DNA of 64,000 bases from Synechococcus sp. MW101C3 (GTDB lineage: Bacteria; Cyanobacteriota; Cyanobacteriia; PCC-6307; Cyanobiaceae). The first letter of the stretch is position 1. Every line of letters starts with the position of its first letter. The notes beneath the pieces are model-generated. The model was not told the DNA's origin. It made no database searches and worked only from the letters and a program-made list of their open reading frames with translations. The position numbers and the translations under genes were made by a program. The DNA is taken from positions 124,001 through 188,000 of the forward strand of contig NZ_NQKX01000008.1 of assembly GCF_002252635.1 (NCBI RefSeq). Direction: 5' to 3'. Below are positions 29,597-38,837 of this stretch, in pieces.

Positions 29597-31368
29597 AGAT
29601 CGGCCAGCTGGGCGTAGAGCCCACCGGCCTGGCGCAGTTCGCGGTGTGTGCCCTGCTCGATCAAGCGGCCGCGCCGCAGCACCAGGATCCTGTCGGCGGC
29701 CTCCACGGTGGCCAGGCGGTGGGCGATCACGATCGCGGTGCGGGCATGCAGCAGTTTGTCGAGGTCGCGTTGCAGGGTGGCTTCAGTGGAGGGATCCATG
29801 AAAGCGGTGGCCTCATCCATCACCAGCACGGATGGGTCGCGGATCGCCACCCTTGCCACCGCCAGCAGCTGCCGCTCGCCCGAGGACAGGTTGCCGCCCC
29901 GCTCGCGCAGTTCGGTGGCCAGCCCATCGGGGAGGCGCCGCAGCAGGGCATCGAGACCGAGCTCGCGGCAGATCCGCTGCAGCTCGTCGTCGGGGATCGC
30001 CGCATCGAGGCGCAGGTTGTCGGCCACGTTGCCGCTGAACAGGAAAGTGTCCTGCAGCACCACGCCGAGCCGTTGGCGCAGCGTGAGGCTGGGCAGCTCG
30101 CGGATGTCGATGCCATCGAGCAGGATCCGCCCCTGCTGAGGTTCGTAGAGCCGGCAGAGCAGGCGGATCACGGTGGTCTTGCCGGAGCCGGTGGGGCCCA
30201 CCAGGGCCACATGCTCGCCTGGGGCGATGCGGAAGCTGAGGTCGGTGAGGATCGGATCGTCGGGCCGGTAGGCGAACGAGACGTTCTCGAAGATCACTTC
30301 GCCCTCGCTGGCCCGTTCGCGGCCGGAGACGCGGGCGGCGGCGGTGCGTTGTTCGTTGGCCAGATCGCTGATCTCAATCGGTTCCTCCAGCAGCTCACCG
30401 ATGCGCTGCACGGCCGTGAGGCCGCCCTGGATCTGGGTGAAGCGCTCCGCCAGCTGACGCAGCGGATCGAACAGGCGCTGGGAGAACAGGATGAAGGTGG
30501 TCAGGGTGCCCAGGCCGATGGTGCCGTCGGTGACCATCCAGCCACCCAGGGCCAGCACGATCGCCACGGCCGTGAGGGCCACCCATTCGATGAAGGCGGA
30601 GATCGCACTTTCGTAGAAGATCGTGCCGTCGACCGCCTTGCGGTAAGCGTTGGTGGTGACGCCGAATCGGGCGCTGTTCACAGCCTCACGCCGGAACATC
30701 TGCACCACATCCAGCCCCTGCAGGTTCTCCTGCAGGTCGGCGTTGAGCTGGCTGAGCTCTTCGCGCACGCGGTAGTTGGCCTTGCGGTACCGCCCCTGCA
30801 GCCAGAGGATCACCACCACCACCGGGATCTGGATCACCAGCAGCAGGGCGCCCAGGCGGAACTCGATCGAGAGCATGGTGACGGCGATCACCACCAGGGT
30901 CACCAGGTCGGCGAGCACACCGATGGCGCCGCTGCCGAACACTTCGGCCAGGGCATCGACATCGCTGGTGAGGCGGGTGAGCAGCTTGCCCACCGGGGTG
31001 CGGTCGTGGAAGCGCAGCGATAGGGCCATCGCATGGCGGAACAGGTCGTCGCGGATGCGGGCGGTGAGGCGCTGCCCCACGGCCTGCACGCTGTAGCTCT
31101 GAACTCCCTGCAGCGCCAGGCGCACCAGCACCGCTGCCAGCAGGCACAGCACCAGGGTGCGCATCGCCTCCGACACGCTCTGGCCCACCAGCCAGGCGGC
31201 CCTGGGCTCGTTGCGAAGCACCGAAATCGCCTGGCCCACCAGCAGCGGCTGCACGGCCGCCGAGAAGGCGACGGGAATCAGCAGCAGCAGCGTGAGCAGC
31301 AGCCGGCGGCGGTCGCGGCCCAGGTAGGGAATCAGGTTGAGCAGCCGCTGACGGTCGCGGGCGGCCAT
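29569..31368 (-). CDS. ABC exporter with fused membrane and ATPase domains (MsbA/MDR type)
   Basis: A 599-residue half-transporter that would act as a homodimer or heterodimer. The first 330 residues form six membrane helices (RRLLLTLLLLIPVAFSAAVQ onward); the nucleotide-binding domain has Walker A GPTGSGKTT, Q-loop VVLQDTFLF, signature LSSGERQLLA and Walker B SVLVMDEATAFMDP. The substrate (lipid, drug or peptide) is unknown. Its start codon overlaps the stop of hisG upstream by one base, so the two are probably co-transcribed although functionally unrelated. Confidence 0.92.
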   Translation of the reverse strand: MAARDRQRLLNLIPYLGRDRRRLLLTLLLLIPVAFSAAVQPLLVGQAISVLRNEPRAAWLVGQSVSEAMRTLVLCLLAAVLVRLALQGVQSYSVQAVGQRLTARIRDDLFRHAMALSLRFHDRTPVGKLLTRLTSDVDALAEVFGSGAIGVLADLVTLVVIAVTMLSIEFRLGALLLVIQIPVVVVILWLQGRYRKANYRVREELSQLNADLQENLQGLDVVQMFRREAVNSARFGVTTNAYRKAVDGTIFYESAISAFIEWVALTAVAIVLALGGWMVTDGTIGLGTLTTFILFSQRLFDPLRQLAERFTQIQGGLTAVQRIGELLEEPIEISDLANEQRTAAARVSGRERASEGEVIFENVSFAYRPDDPILTDLSFRIAPGEHVALVGPTGSGKTTVIRLLCRLYEPQQGRILLDGIDIRELPSLTLRQRLGVVLQDTFLFSGNVADNLRLDAAIPDDELQRICRELGLDALLRRLPDGLATELRERGGNLSSGERQLLAVARVAIRDPSVLVMDEATAFMDPSTEATLQRDLDKLLHARTAIVIAHRLATVEAADRILVLRRGRLIEQGTHRELRQAGGLYAQLADLQERGLARL

Positions 31369-32012
31369 CAGCGCGCCTCCAGACGGGCCGCCGCCACCCG
31401 GTCGATGATCGTCTGCAGCTGGCCCTGATCCAGTCGCAGGGCCAGGGGATGGCCGATCAGCCGGGCAGTGCTGTGGAACAGGTCCTCAATGGCCACCAGC
31501 CCGTTGTCGCGCAGGGTGCGGCCGGTGGCCACCAGATCCACGATCGCCTCAGACATGCCGGTGATCGGGCCCAGCTCCACCGACCCGGTGAGGTGAATGA
31601 GCTCCACCGGTAGGTCGAGCTGGTTGAAGAAGGTTTCGGCGCAGCGCACGAACTTGCTGGCCACGCGGCAGTGGGCCGGCAGATCGGCGGCCCGGCGGTA
31701 GCCGCTGCTCGCCTTCACCGCCACGGCCATGCGGCAGCTACCGAAACCAAGGTCGACCAGGGGGGCCACCGGCAGCTGGTGCTCCCGCAGCACGTCCTCG
31801 CCGACGATGCCGAGCTGGGCCTGGCCGTAGGCCACGTAGACAGGCACATCGGCGTTGCGCACCAGCAGGGCGCGGGCGGTACCGCATGGGCTGGGCACCA
31901 TCAACTGGCGGTTGTCGCTGTCGAGCAGGGCGGAGAAATCAAGACCGGCCGCGGCGAGGCAGCGCACCGAATCCTTCAGCAGGGCCCCTTTGGCCAGAGC
32001 AACGGTGATCAT
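31368..32012 (-). CDS. hisG: ATP phosphoribosyltransferase, short form HisG
   Basis: First enzyme of histidine biosynthesis, joining ATP and PRPP. At 214 residues it is the short form, which lacks the regulatory domain and normally needs HisZ. Landmarks: [16 protein letters not shown] at the start, [38 protein letters not shown] and the PRPP loop region [19 protein letters not shown] with [10 protein letters not shown]. The start at 32012 is fixed by this conserved N-terminus. No hisZ is seen in the window. Confidence 0.95.
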   Translation of the reverse strand: MITVALAKGALLKDSVRCLAAAGLDFSALLDSDNRQLMVPSPCGTARALLVRNADVPVYVAYGQAQLGIVGEDVLREHQLPVAPLVDLGFGSCRMAVAVKASSGYRRAADLPAHCRVASKFVRCAETFFNQLDLPVELIHLTGSVELGPITGMSEAIVDLVATGRTLRDNGLVAIEDLFHSTARLIGHPLALRLDQGQLQTIIDRVAAARLEAR

Positions 32013-32041
32013 GGGCGTGCTCCGCAACCTGGACTTTACCG

Positions 32042-32872
32042 ATGCAGACCTCCCGCAGCGAGCCGCCGGCCGTGGCAGCAACGGGCGGGCGGCCACCGGC
32101 GCTGGCCGTTTCGCTGATCCCGGTGCTGAACGACAACTACGTGTTCGTGCTGCACGATTCCCCCAAGGCGGAGGAGCCATCCGGCCGGGCGGTGGTGGTG
32201 GATCCCGCCGTGGCGGCGCCGGTGCGCGCCTGGCTGGAGGCCCACCGGCTTGAGCTGGTGGCCGTGCTGCAGACCCACCACCACTCCGATCACATCGGTG
32301 GCACCGCCGGCCTGCTGGAGCGCTGGCCAGCCGCTGCGGTGATCGCCGCCGCCGCCGACCGCGACCGCATTCCGCTCCAGACCCTCTCGGTGCGTGGCGG
32401 TGACTGCCTGACCCTGCTGGGCCGGGCCGTGGAGGTGCTGGAGGTGCCGGGGCACACCCGCGCCCATCTGGCCTATGTGCTGCCCGAGGTGCCGGGCGGG
32501 CACGGGGAGCTGTTCTGCGGCGACACCCTGTTCGCCGCCGGCTGCGGGCGGCTGTTCGAGGGCTCGGCGGAGCAGATGCACCACTCGCTGCAGCAGCTTG
32601 CGCAGCTGCCGGACAGCACGCGCGTGTGGTGCGCCCACGAGTACACCCGCGCCAACCTTCGCTGGGCTGCTGCGCTGGTGGCGGCAGAGCCAGAGGCTGC
32701 CGCGGGCGCGATCACGGCACGGTTGGCGGCCGTGGAGCTGGCCCGCAGCCAGGGACAGGCCACCATCCCCAGCACGATTGCTCTGGAGCGTGCCACCAAT
32801 TTGTTCCTGCGTGCCGGCAACGCCGCCACGCTCGCCGCGCTGCGTCGGCACAAGGACGGCTGGCAGGGCTGA
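32042..32872 (+). CDS. gloB: Hydroxyacylglutathione hydrolase (glyoxalase II)
   Basis: Metallo-beta-lactamase fold enzyme that hydrolyses S-D-lactoylglutathione in methylglyoxal detoxification. The 276-residue protein starts its domain with [16 protein letters not shown], carries the binuclear metal motif [10 protein letters not shown], the later ligands in [12 protein letters not shown] and [17 protein letters not shown], and His in [11 protein letters not shown]. The C-terminal helical substrate domain ends [18 protein letters not shown]. It diverges from hisG with only 29 bases between the starts, so both promoters must be compressed or overlap coding sequence. Confidence 0.94.
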   Translation: MQTSRSEPPAVAATGGRPPALAVSLIPVLNDNYVFVLHDSPKAEEPSGRAVVVDPAVAAPVRAWLEAHRLELVAVLQTHHHSDHIGGTAGLLERWPAAAVIAAAADRDRIPLQTLSVRGGDCLTLLGRAVEVLEVPGHTRAHLAYVLPEVPGGHGELFCGDTLFAAGCGRLFEGSAEQMHHSLQQLAQLPDSTRVWCAHEYTRANLRWAAALVAAEPEAAAGAITARLAAVELARSQGQATIPSTIALERATNLFLRAGNAATLAALRRHKDGWQG

Positions 32873-32885
32873 GGCGTCAGGGGGC

Positions 32886-33992
32886 TCAGAGGCAGGGGAG
32901 CAGGGGCAGCCGCTGGGGAAAGAGCAGGGCCGGCTGCTGGGGCCGCAGGCCCAGGCGGCAACGTTCGGAGAGCTGGAAGGTGCGCTCCAGCGGCAGGCGC
33001 AGCCGCAGGCGGAACGGGGCCGCCTGGGGCTGTTCCAGCTCCACCTGCAGCAGCCATTCCCGCCCCAGAAACTCCCGACCCATCACCCAGGCAGTGCCAG
33101 CCGGATCGGGAGTCAGCTCCAGGGCATCGGGTTGCAGCAGCACCTCAGCCGGTGCCCCGTCCGGGCAGGGGGAGGCCGCCGCGCCGGAGAGGGGCGCGAA
33201 GGCCCCCAGTGGCGTGACCACCTGGCCGTTGCGCCACTGGGCCGGCAGCAGGTTGCGTTGCAGCACGAAGTGGCCCACGAAGGCGGTGGCGGGATGCTCC
33301 ACCAGCTCCTGCGGCGCCGCGCACTGGTGCAGGCGCCCGTCCTTGAGTACCGCCACGCGGTCGCAGATCGCCAGCGCCTCCTCCGGGTCGTGGGTGACGA
33401 TCAGGCCGCTGGCGCCGCAGCGGCTGAGCACGCCAGGCAGTTCGCTACGCAGCCGCAGCCGCACGTCCACATCCAGGTTGGAGAAGGGTTCATCGAGCAG
33501 CACCAGCTCCGGTGCGGGCGCCAGCGCCCGGGCCAGTGCCAGCCGTTGCCGCTGGCCGCCGGAGAGTTCGTGCGGGTAGCGCTGCTCCAGACCCGCCAGC
33601 CCCAGCAACTCCAGCAACCAGGCGGCCCGGCTGCGGTCCTGGCGGGGCCGCAGGCCGAAACAGGTGTTCTGCCAGGCATCGAGGTGGGGAAACAGGGCGT
33701 AGTCCTGAAAGACCATGCCCACCCCGCGCCGCTCCGGCGGCACCCAGACGGCCGGACCGGCCACCTGCCGGCCCTGCACTGTCACCTGCCCCCGCGACGG
33801 CCGTTCGAAGCCGGCGATCAGGCGCAGCAGTGTGGTCTTGCCGCAGCCGGAGGGACCAAGCAGACCCACCAGTTCCCCCGGGCCCAGGTGCAGGTCGATC
33901 GCTTCCAGCGCCCAGTCGTTTGCCTCGCCAGGGGCGCCGCCGCGCCCGTAGCGGTGCCAGACACCATCGAGGCGCACCGGATCGGCCGGCAT
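32886..33992 (-). CDS. ABC transporter ATPase, FbpC/FutC-like (iron or sulfate/spermidine group)
   Basis: A 368-residue importer ATPase. Walker A is GPSGCGKTT, the Q-loop is GMVFQDYALFPHL, the signature LSGGQRQRLALARAL, Walker B LVLLDEPFSNLD and the switch His in IVTHDPEEAL. The C-terminal 130 residues form an OB/TOBE-like domain seen in CysA/PotA/FbpC ATPases. The pattern FPHLDAWQN and the short TOBE segment resemble ferric-iron FbpC/FutC, but no permease or binding protein lies next to it, so it is an orphan ATPase here. Substrate assignment is tentative. Confidence 0.85.
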   Translation of the reverse strand: MPADPVRLDGVWHRYGRGGAPGEANDWALEAIDLHLGPGELVGLLGPSGCGKTTLLRLIAGFERPSRGQVTVQGRQVAGPAVWVPPERRGVGMVFQDYALFPHLDAWQNTCFGLRPRQDRSRAAWLLELLGLAGLEQRYPHELSGGQRQRLALARALAPAPELVLLDEPFSNLDVDVRLRLRSELPGVLSRCGASGLIVTHDPEEALAICDRVAVLKDGRLHQCAAPQELVEHPATAFVGHFVLQRNLLPAQWRNGQVVTPLGAFAPLSGAAASPCPDGAPAEVLLQPDALELTPDPAGTAWVMGREFLGREWLLQVELEQPQAAPFRLRLRLPLERTFQLSERCRLGLRPQQPALLFPQRLPLLPCL

Positions 33993-34133
33993 GGACTCAG
34001 CGGCTGCAGGTCGGTTCCCGGTGGCAGCGTTGGCAGCAGCTGCAGCGACAGCACGGGCAGCGGCCGCTGCGGAAACCCCGGTGGAGCTGGCGATAGGACA
34101 CCCTTAAGCTCGTTTTCCCCATCTTCCAACGCC

Positions 34134-34535
34134 ATGGGCGCCGGCCAGTCCATCGAGGCGATCCAGACTCCCGCCGCTCCTGAGCCGGTGGGCCCCTACA
34201 ACCAGGCCGTGCTGGCGGGCGGCTGGCTGTTCTGCTCCGGCCAGATCGCCTTGGATCCCGTCAGCGGCGCGATGGTGGGCGACGGCGATGTGGAGGCCGA
34301 GACCCGCCAGGTGCTCAGCAACCTCGTGGCGGTGCTGCGGGCGGCAGGCAGCGGCCCGGACCAGGTGGTGCGCACCACGGTGTTTCTGGCCGACCTGGCC
34401 GATTTTGCCCGGGTGAACGCGATCTACGCCGAAACCTTCCAGGGGCCTGTGCCCCCCGCCCGCGCCTGCGTGCAAGTGGCGGCCCTGCCGCGGGGCGCGC
34501 GGGTGGAGATCGACTGCATCGCGTTGCTCGGTTGA
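34134..34535 (+). CDS. ridA: RidA family enamine/imine deaminase
   Basis: A 133-residue RidA/YjgF protein that hydrolyses reactive 2-aminoacrylate produced by PLP enzymes. The family pattern is clear: PEPVGPYNQAVLAGGWLFCSGQIALDP in two parts, QVLSNLVAVLRAAG, VVRTTVFLADLADFARVN, and the active-site Arg in PPARACVQVAALPRGARVEID. The ATG at 34134 gives the usual length; the open frame runs upstream but through the antisense of another gene. Confidence 0.95.
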   Translation: MGAGQSIEAIQTPAAPEPVGPYNQAVLAGGWLFCSGQIALDPVSGAMVGDGDVEAETRQVLSNLVAVLRAAGSGPDQVVRTTVFLADLADFARVNAIYAETFQGPVPPARACVQVAALPRGARVEIDCIALLG

Positions 34536-34572
34536 GGCCTGGTGGGGCCGCCGTCAGGTAACGAACACGACA

Positions 34573-34589
34573 TCACGTAGTCGACGTGA
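34573..34589. promoter_or_regulatory. Short perfect dyad upstream of a small conserved gene
   Basis: TCACGT at 34573-34578 and ACGTGA at 34584-34589 form a 6-bp inverted repeat around AGTCG, 52 bases before the ATG at 34641. This is the size of a transcription factor operator. No regulator can be named. Confidence 0.3.
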
Positions 34590-34640
34590 CAGTCAGCAGC
34601 TGGCACAGGACCGACACTGTTCCTCTGCGTTACGACGTTC

Positions 34641-34907
34641 ATGGCGTTCTCCCCCTTTCGTCGCTCTGCCCCCGCCGCCGGTTCGCAGCGGCTGTATCGC
34701 CTGGTCGACCGCCAGTGCGCTCCTCACCCTGTGCTCGACGACCACTTCGAGTCGATGGATGCCGCCTGGGAAGCGGCCCTGAGCTGGTGGGAAGAGCAGG
34801 CCTGTGCAGTGGAGCAACCGATCGAGATCGGCATCGAGGTGAGCACACCCCGCGGCGACTGGCGAACCCTGCGCTACCCGGGCGGCTGGCCCGGACTGAT
34901 GCACTGA
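34641..34907 (+). CDS. Small conserved hypothetical protein
   Basis: An 88-residue acidic protein rich in aromatic residues. It has QRLYRLVDRQCAPHPVLDDHF, then MDAAWEAALSWWEE and GDWRTLRYPGGWPGLMH. The pattern is typical of small conserved picocyanobacterial proteins of unknown function; no motif reveals an activity. The start is the ATG at 34641, with no strong Shine-Dalgarno sequence. A short dyad lies 52 bases upstream. Confidence 0.68.
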   Translation: MAFSPFRRSAPAAGSQRLYRLVDRQCAPHPVLDDHFESMDAAWEAALSWWEEQACAVEQPIEIGIEVSTPRGDWRTLRYPGGWPGLMH

Positions 34908-35120
34908 AAGAGTCGATAGTCTCGGCGCGTTGGTTGTCAATAAGTGCTGGAGGATGAGCCGGACAAGCCGTTCATCACGATCACTTCTTCCTTCCTCGTG
35001 TTCTGTGGCCCGTTCGCCACCGGCGCCTCGGCACCGACTTCACCCTGACCGGCACCATCGTGTCGCGCAAGCGGTCAATTGAACACTCGTACTGGCAGAA
35101 CCGGCTGAGCAGCTGGAGCC
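34908..35120. other. Intergenic region with possible relic of a broken gene
   Basis: No intact gene is seen in these 213 bases. On the plus strand a short frame from GTG 34944 reads VLEDEPDKPFITITSSF and stops at 35048; a second frame, without any start codon, reads TDFTLTGTIVSRKRSIEHSY and runs into the arsJ 3' end. Both stretches look protein-like and together could be a frameshifted remnant, but this is weak evidence. Confidence 0.25.
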
Positions 35121-36374
35121 TCAGGCGGCTTCTAGCTGCTGCCGCAGCGGCGGCGGCAGCCTGATCCCGGAGAGAAAGGCGAGTGCCACCAGCAGGCACG
35201 AGGCCCAAAGGCAGGCCTGCAGGCCGCCCACCAGGAATAGGGCGCCCGAGAGCAACGTGCCCACCAGCCGGCCGGCCGCATTGGCCATGTAATAGAAGCC
35301 CACGTTGAGGCTCACCGATTCGGCATCGGTGTAGGCCAGCACCATGTAGCTGTGAATCGAGGAATTCATCGCGAACACGGCGCCGAAGGCGACCAGCCCC
35401 ACCACCAGGGCCACGCTGGGATTGCCAACCTCGCGCCACAGGCTGATGGCGATCAGGGCGGGAATGGCGGTGAGCACGGCGCTCCAGAACTGCACCGCAG
35501 ACACCCCTGGTGGGCCGCTTCTGCCCCAGCTGCGCCGCAGGGCCGGCACCGAGGCCTGAATGATCCCGTAGCCGATCACCCACAGGCCCATGAAGCCACC
35601 GGCCTCCCAGTATTTCCAGCCCAGCACCGATTGCAGAAACACCGGCAGGGCCACCACGAACCACACATCACGGGCACCGAACAGGAAGAAACGGGCGGTT
35701 GAGAGCACATTGATGCCCTTTGATTTCGAGAACAGTGCGGTGATCGCCGGTTTCTCCTTCATGCGGCCGATCTCACCGGGCAGCACCAAGGTGAGCAGAA
35801 AGGCCAGGAACAGGCCGGCCGCCATCGCTCCCACGGCGGCGCTGAAGCCGATCGTGGCGAGCAGCACCCCACCGAGGAAGAAGCCCACCCCCTTGAGGGC
35901 GTTCTTGGAGCCGGTGAGGATCGCCACCCATTGGAACAGCTGGCTCTCGCCCCGGCTGTGGTCGTCAGGGGTTTCCGCTACCACGGTCTTGATGGCGCTT
36001 TTGGCGCTCATCTTGTTGAGGTCTTTGGCGATGCCGCTGATGGCCTGGGCCACCATCACGTAGGCCACGCTCCACCAGCGGGGCCAGTCGTCAGCCACCG
36101 GAATCAGCATCAGCAGGGCGCCCACCTGCAGCAATGTGCCGGCCCAGAGGGTGAGCCGCAGCCCGAAACGGGCCCCGAGCCAGCCGCCGTAGAGGTTGGT
36201 GACGATGCCGAAAAATTCGTAGAACAGAAACAGAAAGGCGATTTCCAGGGTGGTGTAACCCAGCTGGTGAAAGTGGAACACCACCAGCATGCGCAGCGCC
36301 CCGTCGGTGAGGGTGAAGGCCCAGTAGTTGGCCGTCACGATGCCGTATTGCTGCAGGGCAGTGAGCTGCTTCAT
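35121..36374 (-). CDS. arsJ: Organoarsenical efflux MFS transporter ArsJ
   Basis: A 417-residue, 12-helix major facilitator protein matching ArsJ, which exports 1-arseno-3-phosphoglycerate made by GAPDH from arsenate; the ester then breaks down outside, removing arsenate. Recognisable stretches are [54 protein letters not shown] and [19 protein letters not shown]. The start at 36374 overlaps the stop of the upstream gap gene by four bases (ATGA), the usual gap-arsJ arrangement. Control by ArsR is suggested by the palindrome upstream of gap. Confidence 0.93.
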   Translation of the reverse strand: MKQLTALQQYGIVTANYWAFTLTDGALRMLVVFHFHQLGYTTLEIAFLFLFYEFFGIVTNLYGGWLGARFGLRLTLWAGTLLQVGALLMLIPVADDWPRWWSVAYVMVAQAISGIAKDLNKMSAKSAIKTVVAETPDDHSRGESQLFQWVAILTGSKNALKGVGFFLGGVLLATIGFSAAVGAMAAGLFLAFLLTLVLPGEIGRMKEKPAITALFSKSKGINVLSTARFFLFGARDVWFVVALPVFLQSVLGWKYWEAGGFMGLWVIGYGIIQASVPALRRSWGRSGPPGVSAVQFWSAVLTAIPALIAISLWREVGNPSVALVVGLVAFGAVFAMNSSIHSYMVLAYTDAESVSLNVGFYYMANAAGRLVGTLLSGALFLVGGLQACLWASCLLVALAFLSGIRLPPPLRQQLEAA

Positions 36375-37453
36375 GATCCGGAAAGCTCGCGGACCGCTGG
36401 CCCGACACCGGCTTCGAGCGCCGCCACGTGGCAGGCCAGATCGGCCATGCGGCAGCTGTAGCCCCACTCGTTGTCGTACCAGGCGAACACCTTGAGCTGG
36501 GTGCCGTTCACCACCATCGTGGAGAGAGCATCGATGATCGAGCTGCGGCTGTCGTTGATGTAATCCACCGACACCAGCGGCCGCTCTTCGTAGCCCAGGA
36601 TTCCCTGCAGTGGGCCGGCGGCGGCGGCGGCAAAGGCCCCATTCACCTCCTCCACACTCACCGCGCGCTCCAGTTCGAACACCGCATCGGTGATCGAGGC
36701 ATTCGTGAGCGGCACCCGCACGGCGTGGCCGTTGAGCTTGCCCTGCAGTTCGGGAAAGATCAGACCAATTGCCTTGGCCGATCCGGTGGTGGTGGGGATC
36801 AGCGAGTTGCCGGCGGAGCGGGCGCGGCGCAGGTCGGATTTGAAGGCATCGATCACCACCTGGGTGTTGGTGATGTTGTGCAGGGTGGTGATCGAGCCGT
36901 GGCGAATGCCGAAGCTTTCGTGCACCACCTTCACCACCGGCGCCAGGCAGTTGGTGGTGCAGGAAGCGGCGGTGAGCAGACGGTGGCGGCTGGGCTCATA
37001 GAGGTGATGGTTGATGCCGAACACCACGTTGAGAGCTTCTGCGCCGGCGACCATGCCTTTCACCGGGCAGGCCACGATCACCCGCCTGAGGCCCGGCACA
37101 GTGAAGTAGGGCTCAAGGGTGTCGGGGGTCTTGATCTTGCCGCTGCATTCGAGCACCAAGTCCACGCCGGCGTCGGCCCAGGGCACGGCGGTGGGATCCT
37201 TGTGACGGCTGTAGCTCACGGCATGATTGCCAATGCGGAAGCCGTCGGCTTCGGCCTGCACCGCCTGAGGCCAGTGGCCGTGCACGGAATCGAATTCGAG
37301 CAGATGGGCGGCAGACGCAGCGTCACCGGCAGGGTCGTTGACATGGACCAACGTGTAGCCCCCGGCGTCCGCACTGCGGTGAGCCGGGCGTTCCCAGAGG
37401 GCGCGGAACACAAGGCGGCCGATCCGGCCAAAGCCGTTGATGCCGATCTTCAT
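36371..37453 (-). CDS. gap: ArsJ-associated glyceraldehyde-3-phosphate dehydrogenase
   Basis: A type I GAPDH of 360 residues with the NAD-binding start [19 protein letters not shown], the catalytic cysteine in [12 protein letters not shown] and the C-terminal YDNEWGYS. Together with ArsJ it converts arsenate and glyceraldehyde-3-phosphate into 1-arseno-3-phosphoglycerate for export. VHVNDPAGD places an acidic residue where NAD specificity is normally set. A central-metabolism role cannot be excluded by sequence, but the four-base overlap with arsJ and an ArsR-type palindrome 32 bases before the ATG make an arsenic role much more likely. Confidence 0.93.
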   Translation of the reverse strand: MKIGINGFGRIGRLVFRALWERPAHRSADAGGYTLVHVNDPAGDAASAAHLLEFDSVHGHWPQAVQAEADGFRIGNHAVSYSRHKDPTAVPWADAGVDLVLECSGKIKTPDTLEPYFTVPGLRRVIVACPVKGMVAGAEALNVVFGINHHLYEPSRHRLLTAASCTTNCLAPVVKVVHESFGIRHGSITTLHNITNTQVVIDAFKSDLRRARSAGNSLIPTTTGSAKAIGLIFPELQGKLNGHAVRVPLTNASITDAVFELERAVSVEEVNGAFAAAAAGPLQGILGYEERPLVSVDYINDSRSSIIDALSTMVVNGTQLKVFAWYDNEWGYSCRMADLACHVAALEAGVGPAVRELSGS

Positions 37454-37484
37454 CGCAAGGCGATCGCAAGCAGATCGACGTTAA

Positions 37485-37500
37485 ATCAAGTTTGGTTGAT
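37485..37500. promoter_or_regulatory. ArsR/SmtB-type operator upstream of gap-arsJ
   Basis: The 16-bp palindrome ATCAAGTTTGGTTGAT has the form ATCAA-N6-TTGAT, the ArsR box reported for cyanobacterial ars promoters. It lies 32 bases before the gap start, where bound repressor would block transcription. The identical arms occur before arsR at 42538. Confidence 0.75.
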
Positions 37501-37730
37501 GGATGCGTGTTGTGGGACACGCCGGGTGCCGTTGTGCCTGTCCGGCACTCCAGCGCCCCAGCTCCAGGCGGCGCGTTGGTGGAGGCCGCAGGCCCTGATG
37601 GGGGCCTGAAGCTGCCGAGAGAGCGGCCCGGGCGGGGTCCCAATGACGCACGTCATTCGGTGGTCAGCCGGGAGCTTTGGTGTGATTGGACATGCCTTAA
37701 TGGGCATCACTCAGGATGAGGGATAGTGGC

Positions 37731-38831
37731 ATGGTGAGTGGGCTCTCGGAAGCAGCCCGCAGCCGGATTGCCGACTTCTGCCTGATCGCCGACCTCACAG
37801 GCACTGATCTGCTTGTGCTCGCGTTGAGCAGCGGCCGCTTCGTGGCCTGCAATGACTCCGCACACACCCGGCTGGGCTACAGCAGAGCCGAACTGCTCAC
37901 TCTCACCCCGGCCGCCATCCAGGCGGACCCTGACCACGATGTCGCCTGGGTGGCGGCCCGGCTCCAGGAACTGGTGGCCGCTGGTGGGGGGAGTTTTCAG
38001 ACCCGTCACCGCTGCAAGAACCACACAATCCTGGATGTGGAGGTGAGCCACCGGGTGTTGACGCTCCAGGGGGAGCAGCTGGTGCTGAGCTCCGTGCGCG
38101 ACCTCACTGAGGCGCATCTGCGCGACACCAGCGTGGCCAGCGCCTGCAAACTGCTGAGTGACGGGGAGGCGTTCAGCGGCATCGGCTCCTGGGAGCTGCG
38201 TTTTGCCGATGGCACCCTGCGCGGGTCGCCACAGATGCGGCGCTTGTGCCGGTGGGCGGACCACGAAACGGCCACCACGATCCTGGCCTATGGCGCCCTG
38301 GTGCATCCCTCCGACCGCAACCGCTGGCACAAGGAGTTGCAGCGGGCGGTCAATCTGGGCGAAGCGTTGTGCAGCCGCCACCGCCTGGCCTTTGCCGATG
38401 GCAGCGAAAGGCTGATGCAGGTGGATGCACAGATCACTTACGACACCAGCGGGGAGCCCCTGCGCGCTCTGGGCACCCTGCGTGACCTGAGCCGGGAGCA
38501 GAGCCTGCTGCAGCGCCAGATCGGGGAGCGTACCCACGATCCGGTCACCGGCCTTCCCAACAAGCTGGCCGCACTTGAGGAGCTCAACCGGCGCCTGCAG
38601 GGCCGCGGCTACAACAACTCCATGGCCGTGCTCAGCCTGGACATCGACGGCTTTCAGGACATCAACGACCAGTTCGGCTCCGAGGTGGGCGATCAGGTGC
38701 TGCAGGAAGTGGCCCGGCGACTTGAGGAGCTGATGGGATCGGAGGCCTGGCTGGCGCGCCTCAGCAGCGACGACTTCCTCCTCGTGCTGGAGGATTCGAT
38801 CCATTCTCTCGGCGATGGCCTGATGGCCTGA
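37731..38831 (+). pseudogene. N-terminal half of a split c-di-GMP regulator (PAS-PAS-partial GGDEF)
   Basis: Encodes 366 residues: two PAS-like sensor domains (about residues 10-125 and 135-265) and then the first two thirds of a GGDEF domain (HDPVTGLPNKLAAL, VLSLDIDGFQDIND). The signature motif is degenerate, SSDDF in place of GGDEF, so this domain is probably not a cyclase but may bind GTP. The frame stops at TGA 38829-38831 inside a triple repeat of GATGGCCT, in the middle of the domain. The rest of the domain continues in the next gene. ATG 37731 is preceded by GAGGGA at good spacing; ATG 37716 is an alternative. It may still be expressed as a truncated protein. Confidence 0.85.
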
Positions 38832-38837
38832 TGGCCT
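38814..38837. repeat. Three tandem copies of an 8-bp unit at a reading-frame break
   Basis: GATGGCCT is repeated exactly three times. The stop of the upstream half-gene and the start of the downstream half-gene both lie within it. Because 8 leaves a remainder of 2 on division by 3, removing one copy joins the two frames without a stop (reading GLMACRHLQQRW). The repeat is therefore either a disabling duplication or a reversible switch. Confidence 0.95.
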
